Assembly (NCBI RefSeq): GCF_000381545.1
Contig: NZ_KB906673.1
Location: 248,001-312,000, forward strand
Origin: Rhodonellum psychrophilum GCM71 = DSM 17998
Lineage (GTDB): Bacteria > Bacteroidota > Bacteroidia > Cytophagales > Cyclobacteriaceae
Direction of reading: 5' to 3'
DNA: 64,000 nt
Shown here: piece after piece, positions 26,291 to 35,922 of the stretch
Numbering within the stretch: the stretch's first letter is position 1
How the letters are laid out: every line of letters starts with the position of its first letter
Position numbers and translations under genes: made by a program
The notes under the pieces: generated by a model
Told to the model about the DNA's origin: nothing
Databases searched by the model: none
Seen by the model: the letters and a program-made list of their open reading frames with translations, nothing else

Positions 26291-26662
26291 ATGACAAAAC
26301 CAAACAAAATTTCTTTAAATGCCCAAAAAGGAACTTTTCTTGCCGTTGTTTTTTGCATTGTTGCTTCCATGAATGCATTCGCCCAAGTTGAACAAGAAAG
26401 AAATATACCTGAGTTGCCAAAAACGATTGATCACTCGGGGAGTTTTGAAAGTCCAGAATCCGGTACAGTAGACCAAAGATCAGATAATTTTTACAGACCA
26501 AGCCCTGCAAAAAATAAGCCTCAGGTTTTAAATGCCGCTCCCCAAAGAAAGGAAAATCCAATCTTAAAGCAGGGTGGTGAAAAAGAGAACAGGAAAGAAG
26601 GAATGTCCACTTTATCATTCAATTTGTTTCTTTATGTCGTGGACAAATTCAAGGAGGATTAA
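26291..26662 (+). CDS. Small exported hypothetical protein
   Basis: A 123-residue protein with a hydrophobic export signal (about residues 16-32, ending at NAFAQ) and a polar, low-complexity mature part rich in Pro, Glu, Asn and Lys. It ends in a short hydrophobic helix LSFNLFLYVVDKFKED. I do not recognise it. An in-frame GTG at 26261 would add ten residues; the ATG is better placed behind the promoter. A strong terminator follows. Confidence 0.6.
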   Translation: MTKPNKISLNAQKGTFLAVVFCIVASMNAFAQVEQERNIPELPKTIDHSGSFESPESGTVDQRSDNFYRPSPAKNKPQVLNAAPQRKENPILKQGGEKENRKEGMSTLSFNLFLYVVDKFKED

Positions 26663-26685
26663 AGTGGTGAAAAATATTCATTAAA

Positions 26686-26718
26686 TAAAAAGCCAGGCCA
26701 TCAAGTCTGGCTTTTTTT
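26686..26718. terminator. Bidirectional rho-independent terminator
   Basis: AAAAAGCCAG and CTGGCTTTTT form a 10-bp stem around a short loop, with A-tract and T-tract flanks. It serves both the 26291 gene and the convergent TrmH-type gene. Confidence 0.85.
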
Positions 26719-26741
26719 GTTTGGGAAAAAAGGAAAATTCC

Positions 26742-27284
26742 TCAATTGCCCTTCAAAACCCCCATTTTGGAGACAAAATCCCAAACAGCTATACCCAAAC
26801 TGACAGAAATATTAAGAGAATGCTTCGTGCCCAATTGTGGGATCTCGATGATGTGGTCGCAAGCCTGGATCACTTCGTCTTCCACGCCGAAGACCTCATT
26901 TCCAAACACGAGTGCATATTTCTCCCCTTTTTCTGGTTTAAATTCATCAAGGGAAAGACTATGCTCTACTTGCTCAAAGGCGCATAGGGTATATCCGGAG
27001 GATTTCAGGGTTTCGAGTGCTTCCAGGGTAGTGGGCGCATAGGTCCATTCCATGGATTCGGTGGCGCCCAAGGCGGTTTTTTGGATTTCCCGGTTCGGGG
27101 GTGTTCCGGTAATGCCGCAGAGATAGATTTTTTCGATCAAGAAAGCATCTGCAGTCCTAAAAACCGAACCCACATTGTTCAAGCTTCGGACATTGTCCAA
27201 CACAATCACGAGTGGGCTTTTTTCTATCTTCTTGAATTCTTCCACCGAGAGTCTGTTGAGCTCCTCCATGCTTAATTTTTTCAT
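26742..27284 (-). CDS. TrmH/SpoU-family RNA 2'-O-methyltransferase
   Basis: A 180-residue SPOUT-fold protein. The three family motifs are SLNNVGSVFRTADAF (motif 1, with the catalytic-type Arg), LVFGNEVFGVEDEV (motif 2) and HSLNISVSLGIAVWD (motif 3), which form the knotted SAM site. It probably modifies a ribose in tRNA or rRNA; the short form without an extra N-terminal RNA-binding domain resembles TrmL/TrmH-like enzymes. Divergent from mutS. Confidence 0.9.
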   Translation of the reverse strand: MKKLSMEELNRLSVEEFKKIEKSPLVIVLDNVRSLNNVGSVFRTADAFLIEKIYLCGITGTPPNREIQKTALGATESMEWTYAPTTLEALETLKSSGYTLCAFEQVEHSLSLDEFKPEKGEKYALVFGNEVFGVEDEVIQACDHIIEIPQLGTKHSLNISVSLGIAVWDFVSKMGVLKGN

Positions 27285-27370
27285 TGGGTTTTGTTTAGCT
27301 TTTTTAATCTTTTAATTTCAGGTGTTAAATCAAATCCAAAATTAACATAAAGATTTAATTTCGAGCGAAT

Positions 27371-29983
27371 ATGGCCAAGGAGAAGGATAAAGAAGTGAAG
27401 GAAACCCCATTGATGAAGCAATACAATGCCATCAAATCAAAACACCCTGGGGCACTTTTGCTTTTTAGGGTTGGGGATTTCTATGAAACTTTTGGGGAGG
27501 ACGCCATCAAGGCAAGCAAGGTATTGGACATTGTTCTGACCAAAAGAGCAAATGGTTCTGCCTCGCACATTGAGCTGGCTGGGTTCCCACACCATTCCCT
27601 GGACACCTACTTGCCCAAATTGGTGCGTGCCGGCCACAGGGTGGCCATCTGTGACCAACTTGAGGATCCCAAGGAGGCAAAAGGGATTGTCAAAAGAGGG
27701 GTCACTGAACTGGTCACTCCGGGCCTGTCCTTCAATGACAATGTCTTGGACAAAAGAAAAAACAACTTCTTGGCATCCATTTATTTTGGCAATGAAATTC
27801 TTGGCATCGCTTTTTTGGACCTTTCAACGGGAGAGTTCATGTGTGCCGAAGGTTCCCAATCCTATATTGATAAATTGCTGCAAAGTTTCAGTCCTTCTGA
27901 AGTCATCTATTCAAAAGCCGCAAGAAGCAGAGCGGCAGAGGTGCTCAAAGACAATTATTCCACTTTTCATTGCGAAGATTGGGTGTTCCAGTTTGATTAT
28001 ACCTACGAAAAACTAATCAATCATTTCGCCACCCAAAACCTCAAAGGCTTCGGTATCGAAAACTTGGAACATGGAATTGTCGCTGCCGGTGCGGTCCTTT
28101 TTTATCTGGAAGAAACGGAGCATCGGCAGGTAAAGCACATTGCATCCATTTCTCGTATTGCAGAGGAGAAATATGTTTGGTTAGACAAATTCACGATCCG
28201 AAACCTGGAGCTTGTTTATCCCCAGCAAGAAGGCGGTATTCCGCTGATCCAGATTCTGGACCACAGCATTACGCCAATGGGTTCCAGGATGATGAAAAAA
28301 TGGATGGTGCTCCCCCTCAAGGAAAAAGAGCCCATCGAAGAGCGGCTGAAGGTAGTGGAGCATTTTTACAATGAAGCGGAAGCTGGAGAGGAAATTCTTG
28401 CCCACCTGAAGCACATTGGGGATTTGGAACGGATTATCTCAAAGGTCGCTGTGGGCAGGATCAACCCGCGGGAAATGAATCAGCTCAAAAGGGCTTTGAA
28501 AAACACCCTTCCGATCAAAAGCTTGCTCAAGACCGGAAAAAACAATTCACTCCGAAAACTTTCGGATCAGATCAATCCCAGTGAATTTTTGCTTGAAAAA
28601 ATCCAAAGGGAGCTGCAGGAGGAGGCCCCAATGCTGATCCACCAAGGCGGCATCATCAACGATGGCGTGGATGCAGAGCTGGATGAATACCGTGGATTGG
28701 CCAATACGGGAAAGGATTATTTGCTCAAACTCCAACAAAGAGAAATCCAGGCTACCGGAATCACTTCCCTAAAAATCGCCTTCAATAAGGTTTTTGGATA
28801 TTACCTGGAGGTGACCAACTCCCATAAAGACAAGGTTCCGGAGGAATGGATCAGGAAACAAACCTTGGTCAACGCAGAAAGATACATTACGCCTGAGCTT
28901 AAGGAGTATGAGGAAAAGATCTTGAATGCGGAGGAAAGGATGATTGCCATCGAGCAAAGGTATTTTATGGCCCTGATTCAGGATGCTTCTGAATATGTCC
29001 CCCAAATCCAGCAGAATGCAAGGATTTTGGCCACGGTGGATTGTCTCCTTTCCTTTGCCCGGGTGGCCCGCAGCAATCAGTATTGCAAGCCAAAAATCGC
29101 GGATACCGATTCCCTCGAAATCAAAGACGGCAGGCATCCTGTCATTGAAAAACAGCTACCGATCGGAGAACCCTATGTGCCCAATGACATTTACCTGGAC
29201 AATGATGCCCAGCAAATCATCATCATCACGGGACCCAACATGGCGGGTAAGTCCGCATTGCTCAGGCAGACGGCCCTCATCGTACTGATGGCCCAGATGG
29301 GGAGTTTTGTCCCGGCTTCCTATGCCAGGATCGGCATTATCGACAAGGTATTTACCCGTGTCGGGGCCTCTGACAACCTTTCCCGGGGAGAATCCACGTT
29401 TATGGTAGAGATGACCGAAACAGCCAGTATTCTCAACAACCTGTCAGACCGAAGTCTTGTTTTGATGGATGAAATCGGAAGGGGGACGTCTACCTACGAC
29501 GGCATTTCCATCGCATGGTCCATTGTAGAATTCCTGCACAATCACCCAAAGTTTAGGGCGAAGACTTTGTTTGCCACACATTACCATGAATTGAACCAAT
29601 TGGCTGATGATTTTCCAAAAGTTAAAAATTACAACGTTTCCGTAAAGGAAGTCGGGAACAAAGTGATCTTCATGCGAAAACTCAAAGAAGGCGGTAGCGA
29701 GCACAGTTTTGGTATCCATGTTGCCCAAATGGCCGGAATGCCTAACCATGTCGTTTTAAGAGCGTCGGAAATCATGTTGCACCTGGAAAAAGACAAGGCG
29801 ATTCACAACCAAAATGAGAAAATAAGGGAAATCCCAAAAAACACCTATCAATTGAGCCTGTTTGAAATGGACCCAAAATTCAAGGAAACAAAAGAAATGT
29901 TGGAAAAGATTGACATCAATACCATTTCTCCGATTGAGGCGCTCATAAAACTAAATGAAATAAAGAAAAAATTAGAGAAGTAG
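27371..29983 (+). CDS. mutS: DNA mismatch repair protein MutS
   Basis: An 870-residue protein with the complete MutS1 layout. The mismatch-recognition motif is [11 protein letters not shown] near residue 37 (Phe and Glu of FxE). Connector, lever and clamp domains follow, then the ATPase with Walker [14 protein letters not shown], the STFMVEM signature, Walker [17 protein letters not shown] and the THYHEL segment. Gly-to-Ala in GPNMAGKSA is common in this phylum. The C-terminus ends with a helix region for MutL or dimer contact. Single-gene unit by appearance. Confidence 0.97.
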   Translation: MAKEKDKEVKETPLMKQYNAIKSKHPGALLLFRVGDFYETFGEDAIKASKVLDIVLTKRANGSASHIELAGFPHHSLDTYLPKLVRAGHRVAICDQLEDPKEAKGIVKRGVTELVTPGLSFNDNVLDKRKNNFLASIYFGNEILGIAFLDLSTGEFMCAEGSQSYIDKLLQSFSPSEVIYSKAARSRAAEVLKDNYSTFHCEDWVFQFDYTYEKLINHFATQNLKGFGIENLEHGIVAAGAVLFYLEETEHRQVKHIASISRIAEEKYVWLDKFTIRNLELVYPQQEGGIPLIQILDHSITPMGSRMMKKWMVLPLKEKEPIEERLKVVEHFYNEAEAGEEILAHLKHIGDLERIISKVAVGRINPREMNQLKRALKNTLPIKSLLKTGKNNSLRKLSDQINPSEFLLEKIQRELQEEAPMLIHQGGIINDGVDAELDEYRGLANTGKDYLLKLQQREIQATGITSLKIAFNKVFGYYLEVTNSHKDKVPEEWIRKQTLVNAERYITPELKEYEEKILNAEERMIAIEQRYFMALIQDASEYVPQIQQNARILATVDCLLSFARVARSNQYCKPKIADTDSLEIKDGRHPVIEKQLPIGEPYVPNDIYLDNDAQQIIIITGPNMAGKSALLRQTALIVLMAQMGSFVPASYARIGIIDKVFTRVGASDNLSRGESTFMVEMTETASILNNLSDRSLVLMDEIGRGTSTYDGISIAWSIVEFLHNHPKFRAKTLFATHYHELNQLADDFPKVKNYNVSVKEVGNKVIFMRKLKEGGSEHSFGIHVAQMAGMPNHVVLRASEIMLHLEKDKAIHNQNEKIREIPKNTYQLSLFEMDPKFKETKEMLEKIDINTISPIEALIKLNEIKKKLEK

Positions 29984-30050
29984 GTGGTTTTTTCCATAAA
30001 TAAAACTTTATATCGTATATTGAGGGGTTACGTTTTTGGAAAAGTTTTTT

Positions 30051-30854
30051 ATGGATCAATTTTTAATAAATAAGTTAAGCACCCAAAATAAGTTTTCAGA
30101 AAAATTTATCCAATGGACAGAACAGGATTTTTGTTCATACCAGCAAAATGAATCCAAATTGATGGAGGATTTGGCAATTATCAGTGATAATATCGGGATG
30201 AAGGAGGGGTTGATCATTGCTTGCATTGATTATCGGGACCTCAGCATCGCTTTTTGTACGGACAATGTTGGGGATATTATTGGGTATCCGAGTTCGTATT
30301 TCAAAAAAAGGGGATTTGAAGGAGTCTTGGACATGATCCATCCAGAGGATCGTGAAATACTGTATAAGTTTCAGGACATCATTTTTGGCGTGCTTTCCAA
30401 ATTGAATTTTGAAGAAAAAAAAGGCTTTGAGTTTACCTATGTCGTGCGGTGGCTCCATAAAGAAACACAAATAGCCAAATGGTTCTTGACAAAAGTGAAG
30501 CCTTATTGGATAGACGATAATGGGAATGTTGTGATGGATTTGCATATTGTAGCCCATCTTACCAGTCCACCGGCTGTCAAGGAATTCGACTGGGGCTATT
30601 CCTATACATCCCATGATGGCACCAGAATCGCCTGTTACAAGAACGAGCCGGTGAGCGTTGAGATTCCGTTAACCAAAAAAGAAAAGGAGATTGGATCCCT
30701 GATGTTGGAGGGCTTGGATTCCAAAGAGATTGCGGAAAAGCTTTTTATTTCGGTAAATACCGTTTTTACCCATAGGAAAAAGATCATGAAAAAACTGAAA
30801 GCCAAAAATACAGGGGATATGATAAAAAAATTAATGGATCAAAGAACCCTTTAA
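30051..30854 (+). CDS. PAS-domain LuxR-type transcriptional regulator
   Basis: A 267-residue regulator. Residues about 50-175 form a PAS_3-like sensor (FCTDNVGDIIGYPSSYF, then LDMIHPEDREILYKF). The C-terminal 65 residues are a GerE/LuxR helix-turn-helix (LTKKEKEIGSLMLEGLDSKEIAEKL, with SVNTVFTHRKKIMKKL). There is no receiver domain or membrane segment, so it is a one-component regulator of unknown ligand. I prefer the ATG at 30051 to an in-frame TTG at 30036. No obvious target sits beside it. Confidence 0.85.
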   Translation: MDQFLINKLSTQNKFSEKFIQWTEQDFCSYQQNESKLMEDLAIISDNIGMKEGLIIACIDYRDLSIAFCTDNVGDIIGYPSSYFKKRGFEGVLDMIHPEDREILYKFQDIIFGVLSKLNFEEKKGFEFTYVVRWLHKETQIAKWFLTKVKPYWIDDNGNVVMDLHIVAHLTSPPAVKEFDWGYSYTSHDGTRIACYKNEPVSVEIPLTKKEKEIGSLMLEGLDSKEIAEKLFISVNTVFTHRKKIMKKLKAKNTGDMIKKLMDQRTL

Positions 30855-30919
30855 GTGGTTGACGTTCAATTTATGAGCAAATCAAGAAACGAAAATTAAA
30901 TTTTTTTAAGTTCACAAAC

Positions 30920-30949
30920 TTGTAAATTTAGAATTCTGCTTTACCTTTG
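30920..30949 (+). promoter_or_regulatory. Promoter of the tRNA-Gly/tRNA-Leu pair
   Basis: TTG (30920-30922), 19 bases, TACCTTTG (30942-30949): a textbook Bacteroidota promoter, about 50 bases before the tRNA-Gly 5' end. Confidence 0.7.
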
Positions 30950-30998
30950 TACTCATAATTGATTCAGAAAACGATCTGGATTCGCAATTTAAACAAAA

Positions 30999-31074
<76 letters not shown>

Positions 31075-31098
31075 AAAGCCCTTGAAAGAGGGCTTTGT
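31075..31098 (+). terminator. Hairpin between the two tRNA genes
   Basis: AAAGCCCT/AGGGCTTT stem with a 6-base loop follows the tRNA-Gly directly. The T-run after it is short (GTTGTT), so it may be a processing or weak termination site rather than a full stop. Confidence 0.5.
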
Positions 31099-31142
31099 TG
31101 TTTACAACAAAAACCAAGTAGCTCGGAGAAATCCGCAGTGAA

Positions 31143-31226
31143 GCCGGGATGGTGGAATAGGTAGACACGCAAGACTTAAAATCTTGTGAGAGAAATCTCG
31201 TGCGGGTTCGATTCCCGCTCCTGGTA
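31143..31226 (+). tRNA. tRNA-Leu (anticodon TAA)
   Basis: Class II tRNA with acceptor GCCGGGA/TCCTGGT, D arm with AATAGGTAGACA, anticodon stem around ACTTAAAAT giving anticodon TAA, a long variable arm (TGTGAGAGAAATCTCGTG), T arm GCGGG-TTCGATT-CCCGC and discriminator A. CCA is not encoded. Confidence 0.95.
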
Positions 31227-31227
31227 C

Positions 31228-31259
31228 AAAAAGCTTCGCCATTTTGCGAGGCTTTTTGT
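31228..31259 (+). terminator. Terminator after tRNA-Leu
   Basis: AAAAAGCTTCGC pairs with GCGAGGCTTTTT (one G-T wobble), 12-bp stem, 6-base loop, ending in a T-run. Confidence 0.8.
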
Positions 31260-31363
31260 ATTTTAGGGAGCATATTTTTTCACTCTATTTCTCCCCGAAA
31301 AAAATTCATTTTCCTCAAAATTCTTTCGTTTTTTTGTAATTTCACCCCCATCGATTGTACAAT

Positions 31364-31777
31364 ATGAAAAAAGTAACCGGTATAGGAGGAATCTTTTTCA
31401 AGTGTAAGGATCCCCAAAAAATGAAGGAATGGTATGCCGATCATCTCGGCCTCCAAACAGATGCCTATGGGACCAACTTCGAGTGGAGGCAGGCTGAGCA
31501 CTCGGAAAAAAAAGGATTCACCCAATGGAGCACCTCCTCCGAAAACTCCCAACATTATCATCCTTCTCAAAAGGAATTCATGATCAACTACCGGGTGGAA
31601 GACATTACACGCTTGGTGGAGGAACTCAAAAAGGATGGTGTCACGATCTTGGATGAAATCGAGGCGTTTGAGTATGGGAAATTTGTGCATCTCCTGGATC
31701 CCGAAGGAAACAAAATCGAACTTTGGGAGCCCAATGATACCGAGTACGACAAAATAGTGGAGGGAAGGACGAAATAG
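31364..31777 (+). CDS. VOC-superfamily (glyoxalase/bleomycin-resistance-like) protein
   Basis: A 137-residue protein with two beta-alpha-beta-beta-beta modules. IGGIFFKCKDPQKMKEWYADHLGL opens module one and MINYRVEDITRLVEELKKDG opens module two. The closing FVHLLDPEGNKIELWEPND carries the metal-type Glu. Such proteins act as dioxygenases, isomerases or drug-binding proteins; no specific substrate is implied. The start is the ATG at 31364, nine bases after an in-frame TTG. Confidence 0.85.
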   Translation: MKKVTGIGGIFFKCKDPQKMKEWYADHLGLQTDAYGTNFEWRQAEHSEKKGFTQWSTSSENSQHYHPSQKEFMINYRVEDITRLVEELKKDGVTILDEIEAFEYGKFVHLLDPEGNKIELWEPNDTEYDKIVEGRTK

Positions 31778-31852
31778 CCTGAATTTGGTTTTTCGGGTTC
31801 CCGCTCTTTGGATTGGATTTGGATGGACTACAGTCAATCAAGACAGCCTCAT

Positions 31853-31891
31853 AAAAAAAGAACCTGACATTTGATGCCAGGTTCTTTTTTT
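31853..31891. terminator. Bidirectional terminator
   Basis: AAAAAAAGAACCTG and CAGGTTCTTTTTTT form a long stem around a short loop. It separates the convergent VOC and desaturase genes. Confidence 0.85.
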
Positions 31892-31938
31892 ATGGGAATA
31901 CATTATTGTTCGCTTTCTGCCCAGTACTGAAATTCGTT

Positions 31939-33018
31939 TTAGGCAGCTTGGCCCAATCGCTTTAGGAAATGGTAATGGGATTTTAGCGCTGAATAAAAGG
32001 TTTCGTTTTCGTGATAAGGAAGTTGAAATTCATGTGCGGTTTTCTTGACGATTTCAGACATGGCAGGGTAGTGGATGTGGCAGATCTTTGGAAAAAGATG
32101 ATGCTCCACCTGATAATTCAACCCACCACACAAGAACGTCGCAATTTTGCTTTTCCTTGCAAAGTTTGCAGTGGTTTTGATTTGGTGTTCAGCCCAAGCT
32201 TCCTCAATGTTTTCGAACTCCTTAGGATTTGGCATATCGGTATCTTCCACCAAGTGCGCCAGTTGGAAAACAAGTCCTAAAACCAGTCCCATTGCAAAAT
32301 TCATTGATAAATAGCCAATCAGGTATTGCCACCACGTGATGTCCATAAATACCAAGGGAATCACAATGAACAGGGTGTAATAAAATGCCTTGTAAAAGAA
32401 AAGATTGAAGTATTCAATTTTTGGATGCTTGTTCACATGGGCGCCAATTTTCTTTTGAAAGAATTTCACATAGTCCTTTCTGAAAAACCAAGAAATTGAG
32501 GCCAAAGAATAGAGGAAAAAGGCATAGATATGTTGATAATTATGAATGCTTTTTTTCTTTTCTTCTGGGGAAACCCTGACCAGACCCGGAGCTACTTCCA
32601 AATCTCCATCGTGACCGATGATATTGGTGTAGGTATGGTGCACCTTGTTGTGGGTGATGTTCCAGACATATACATTGGCACCAATGAAGTTGAAGAGAAA
32701 ACCAAGGGATTTGTTTACCCATGCCTTTTCTGAATACGATCCATGTAATGCATCGTGGCAGATGTTAAAACCAATAAATGCCATTACGAACCCTAGTCCT
32801 ATCGCAACAAAAAATGTCAGGTAGAGCGGCAAAATATCTGAAATGATCAATGCATAAAATCCAACAAAGAGGACAATGTAGACGGCCGTCTTGAAAACCA
32901 TAGCGCCGTTTGCTTTCTTGGAAATTTGATTTGATGTGAAGTATTCATCAATCCTGTTTTTTATTGTTACGAAGAAAAGCGAGTTACCTGAATCAATGAA
33001 TTTAATGGGTTGGCTCAT
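31939..33018 (-). CDS. Front-end-type acyl desaturase
   Basis: A 359-residue membrane di-iron desaturase. Histidine boxes are HDALHG (about residue 88), HNKVHHTYTN (about 123) and GLNYQVEHHLFP near residue 300; the Q in place of the first His of the third box is typical of front-end (delta-5/delta-6 type) and linoleoyl-CoA desaturases. No cytochrome b5 domain is fused, so a ferredoxin must supply electrons. Four long hydrophobic helices are present. It probably adjusts membrane fluidity. The 5' flank is a 367-base AT-rich stretch. Confidence 0.88.
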   Translation of the reverse strand: MSQPIKFIDSGNSLFFVTIKNRIDEYFTSNQISKKANGAMVFKTAVYIVLFVGFYALIISDILPLYLTFFVAIGLGFVMAFIGFNICHDALHGSYSEKAWVNKSLGFLFNFIGANVYVWNITHNKVHHTYTNIIGHDGDLEVAPGLVRVSPEEKKKSIHNYQHIYAFFLYSLASISWFFRKDYVKFFQKKIGAHVNKHPKIEYFNLFFYKAFYYTLFIVIPLVFMDITWWQYLIGYLSMNFAMGLVLGLVFQLAHLVEDTDMPNPKEFENIEEAWAEHQIKTTANFARKSKIATFLCGGLNYQVEHHLFPKICHIHYPAMSEIVKKTAHEFQLPYHENETFYSALKSHYHFLKRLGQAA

Positions 33019-33385
33019 GATACTTATTTTGTTATTGGGGTAAGCGGATATAATTTGTGTAAACTGGATGTCTTTTGGGAAACGCTTTTGAATCGAAATA
33101 AATTCAATATTTTTTTTTCAAATACGGAATATTCATTTAATGCACCCTTAATTTTTATTGATGAATGCTTCTTTAACAGGGGTCCATCATAATTTAAACC
33201 CCACTTGGGATTACCAAACCAGCACGGATTTGCCCGGACTGTATTGGGATGATTTACAACCTTAAATATCCCAAATTAAAATTATAAATACCATTATAAA
33301 AACGAACAAATATAACTATTGAATGGATGTAAAGGTTTTAAGGTTTGACGACTAAGACCCAACATCATTCCTTTGCACCAATTTT
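33019..33385. other. AT-rich gene-free stretch upstream of the desaturase
   Basis: No credible reading frame, repeat or RNA is visible. A minus-strand TATATTTG (33314-33307) resembles a -7 box but lacks a -33 partner and lies about 290 bases from the desaturase start. If real, it would make a long leader. Confidence 0.4.
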
Positions 33386-33859
33386 TTAGGGGGTTCTTTC
33401 AAGAATGCTCTTTAAATCCGCAGGTGAATAATTGATTGACTTCAATGTTTTCCGGTCTTCGGTCCTGAAGACCAAATATAAATTTCCTTCTTTTTCGTGG
33501 AAACAATCGACTCCCTTATTTTGATAATGGGATACTGTCGCTTCAGCCTCCTCTAGATTTTCGCAGGCCTTGCTCATATTTGACCTTTGAACCTCGTCAA
33601 ATAGCGATTTGAAACTGTCGGCCAATCCAAATTCCAATATGGCCCCCGCCAACACATATTGTATGTCGCACAATGCATCGGCGATTTCCACAATATCCTT
33701 GTTTTCGATACCCTCCTGCAATTCCCTCAATTCTTCCGCGATCAAGGATACCCTCAATTGGCATCTTTTTTCGTTCGGAATCATCGGTTCGGGTAAAATA
33801 GGATGCTTAAAGGTGGTGTGAAAAGCGGCTACTGAAGTCAAGGTGGTTGGATCTTGCAT
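33386..33859 (-). CDS. MazG/PRA-PH-like nucleotide pyrophosphohydrolase
   Basis: A 157-residue all-alpha NTP-pyrophosphatase. The metal-binding pattern is visible: VSLIAEELRELQEGIE (EExxE) and VEIADALCDIQYVLAGA (ExxD). Members hydrolyse non-canonical or excess nucleoside triphosphates, and the exact substrate is not predictable. The C-terminal 45 residues (VDCFHEKEGNLYLVFRTED, KTLKSINYSPADL) form an additional small domain also seen in phosphoribosyl-ATP diphosphatase-like relatives. Single gene. Confidence 0.82.
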   Translation of the reverse strand: MQDPTTLTSVAAFHTTFKHPILPEPMIPNEKRCQLRVSLIAEELRELQEGIENKDIVEIADALCDIQYVLAGAILEFGLADSFKSLFDEVQRSNMSKACENLEEAEATVSHYQNKGVDCFHEKEGNLYLVFRTEDRKTLKSINYSPADLKSILERTP

Positions 33860-33900
33860 TTTTATTGTTGTTTAATCTGTTTCTAAACCCTAAAAAAACG

Positions 33901-33928
33901 AAAAAAGCCGGAATTTTCCGGCTTTTTT
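33901..33928. terminator. Perfect palindromic terminator
   Basis: AAAAAAGCCGGAA and TTCCGGCTTTTTT pair perfectly (12 bp plus). It stops the lipoprotein gene that ends at 33951 on the minus strand. Confidence 0.88.
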
Positions 33929-33950
33929 CGATACTTAAATAACTGTTGGT

Positions 33951-34715
33951 TTATTTCTTTTTCAAAATCACTGATGACTTCAAATTGCTTTCGATTTTGC
34001 TCAAAATAGCAGCATTTCCGTCAGGACTGTTAGGACTGATTTCTATACGTCCATCACCATCTGCATCTACTGCAGTCTTGAAGTCGATTCCTTGAAACAA
34101 TTTGTCCATGTCAAACATCATGACCAAATCTGTATTTCCATCTACCTCGATGCCCAAAGCACTTTCGGTCAATGCCTTTATTTCCATTTCAGATTCCGTC
34201 CAAATCCTGGTTAATTTTCCGTTCACCTCACCAGTCAGCAAAAGTGATTTCTTGAACATCGGATCGTTTTCGTTCGTCCCGGTGTTTTTGAACAGTTTAA
34301 AGTTTACCTCCGAATAATTTCCCTTTGAGGTATTTCCTTCACCTACCAAAGTGTATTTTTTATCTCCTTGGGCAACCAAAACCAAAGATTTGGATTCCGC
34401 TGTAGAGGCGTGAAGTTTGGTATTCACATTTGACTTAAAAGTGATGTTACCTAGATTTACCCCTGCCACCAAATCGGCTTGAGCTGCATACATCATTTCT
34501 ACATTCTGGGATCCAACCGTGAATCCGGTGGTTGCGAAACCATTGACAACTGTCCTTCCTTTTGCATCCGAAGCAGATGAAATACTCTGGGCTGAAGCGC
34601 TAAGTGTAACTTGGCTCTGTGGCTCAGTGATTACATTTTCGTCGGTCTCAGAAGAACAAGACATGGCCAAGGCTCCTAGGGTAAGCAGTGTAAACAGTTT
34701 TTGATAGTTTTTCAT
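33951..34715 (-). CDS. Lipoprotein of unknown function with EF-hand-like loop
   Basis: A 254-residue protein with a lipoprotein signal (LGALAMSCSSETDEN). A Ser/Thr/Ala-rich linker follows, then a beta-rich body. Near the C-terminus DADGDGRIEIS matches a calcium-binding EF-hand or dockerin-type loop. I do not recognise the family. It lies alone between two terminators, upstream of (but on the same strand as) the MazG-like gene. Confidence 0.75.
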   Translation of the reverse strand: MKNYQKLFTLLTLGALAMSCSSETDENVITEPQSQVTLSASAQSISSASDAKGRTVVNGFATTGFTVGSQNVEMMYAAQADLVAGVNLGNITFKSNVNTKLHASTAESKSLVLVAQGDKKYTLVGEGNTSKGNYSEVNFKLFKNTGTNENDPMFKKSLLLTGEVNGKLTRIWTESEMEIKALTESALGIEVDGNTDLVMMFDMDKLFQGIDFKTAVDADGDGRIEISPNSPDGNAAILSKIESNLKSSVILKKK

Positions 34716-34886
34716 AATCTGGATTTTTTTGAATAGTTGGTTTTATAAAGGCCCTCTATGCAATGCCCATGCCATTAGTAGCTTTGTTTTGTGCCTAAAT
34801 CCATAGCTTAAAGGACAGAAAAGGGGTTTATTTTACCACTTAAAGGAAAGACGGGGCAACTAAAAGAAAAGTCGATTTTTTTTTGG

Positions 34887-34918
34887 CAAAAAAATAGCGA
34901 GGGATAAACCTCGCTATT
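34887..34918 (-). terminator. Terminator of the superoxide dismutase gene
   Basis: Stem AATAGCGAGG/CCTCGCTATT with a 6-base loop. On the minus strand it is followed by a run of T (plus-strand A-run 34888-34894). Confidence 0.8.
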
Positions 34919-34943
34919 CAATGTAAAATTGATCTTTTTTAAT

Positions 34944-35711
34944 TTAAACCAAGGCCTCGTACCGTTCGGAAACCAAGTCCCAATTGATGACATTCCACCA
35001 ATTGCTGATGTAGCCCGCACGATCACTTGTGTAGTTGAGGTAATAGGCATGTTCCCATACATCAATGCCCATCAAAGGGATTCCCTGAAATTCCGAAACA
35101 TCCATCAAGGGATTGTCTTGGTTAGGGGTAGAGCCAACTGCAAGTTTATTGCTTTTGTCCAGTACCAACCATGCCCAACCGGAACCAAACCTAGTCTTGC
35201 CGGCGGTTTCAAATTGTTCCACAAAAGCTTCGAAGCTGCCAAAGCTGCTGTTGATGGCTTCTGCCAAAACCCCTTCAGGTTTTCCTCCTGCATTTGGCTT
35301 CATGATTTTCCAATACAATTCGTGATTATAATGTCCACCACCATTGTTGCGCATCTTGGTTGAGTACTTTGAAATGTTCATCAAAACATCTTCCAAAGGT
35401 TTTGAGGCATCCACACCTTCCTCCGAAACAGCTTCTCCCAAGTTTTTGGCATAAGCGGCAGCATGTTTGGTATAGTGGATTTCCATGGTCATGGCGTCAA
35501 TATTTGGCTCCAAGGAGGTGTAGTCATACCCAAGCGGAGTTTGTTCGAACCCCGTACTCAATGTGATTTTTTGTTCCTTCTCGCCGGGACTTCCACAGGC
35601 GGCCAAAAAAGAAGAACCTACCATCGTACTGCCAATTCCCAACGCCAAAGTCGCCTTGGAACTTTGCGATATAAATGATCTTCTGGAAACGTGAAAGGGT
35701 GTTTTTTTCAT
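34944..35711 (-). CDS. Exported Mn/Fe superoxide dismutase (Tat signal, lipobox)
   Basis: The 255-residue protein has an N-terminal twin-arginine signal (VSRRSFI) that ends in LAACGS, a lipobox, so it is probably a Tat-exported lipoprotein. The SOD body begins near residue 55 with LGYDYTSLEPNIDAMTMEIHYTKH. Metal ligands are His in EIHYTKH, His in GGHYNHELYW, and Asp and His in GIDVWEHAYY. Gln in TPNQDNPLMD is the second-sphere residue position seen in Mn-type enzymes. It would detoxify superoxide outside the cytoplasm. The usual cytosolic length is about 200, so the extra 50 residues are the export part. Confidence 0.93.
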   Translation of the reverse strand: MKKTPFHVSRRSFISQSSKATLALGIGSTMVGSSFLAACGSPGEKEQKITLSTGFEQTPLGYDYTSLEPNIDAMTMEIHYTKHAAAYAKNLGEAVSEEGVDASKPLEDVLMNISKYSTKMRNNGGGHYNHELYWKIMKPNAGGKPEGVLAEAINSSFGSFEAFVEQFETAGKTRFGSGWAWLVLDKSNKLAVGSTPNQDNPLMDVSEFQGIPLMGIDVWEHAYYLNYTSDRAGYISNWWNVINWDLVSERYEALV

Positions 35712-35847
35712 TTTTTTGTATTTTGATCCTTTAGAAATTAAATTTTTTCCAATTTTTTTATGAAAACAATTGGCATCAAGTTAAACAATTCGTCCTGAAA
35801 ATAAAATCAAGTAGCGGACAATACGTCTGATTTTGTGACAAGATGAT

Positions 35848-35855
35848 TATGTTTG
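35848..35855 (+). promoter_or_regulatory. Putative -7 box for dapF
   Basis: TATGTTTG fits TAnnTTTG and lies 68 bases before the dapF start. A clear TTG at the -33 position is missing. Confidence 0.35.
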
Positions 35856-35922
35856 TAGAACCAAACAATTACTGGTTTGGTTTTTGAAATATCAATTTGT
35901 CCCACAAATGGGAAACCGCATG

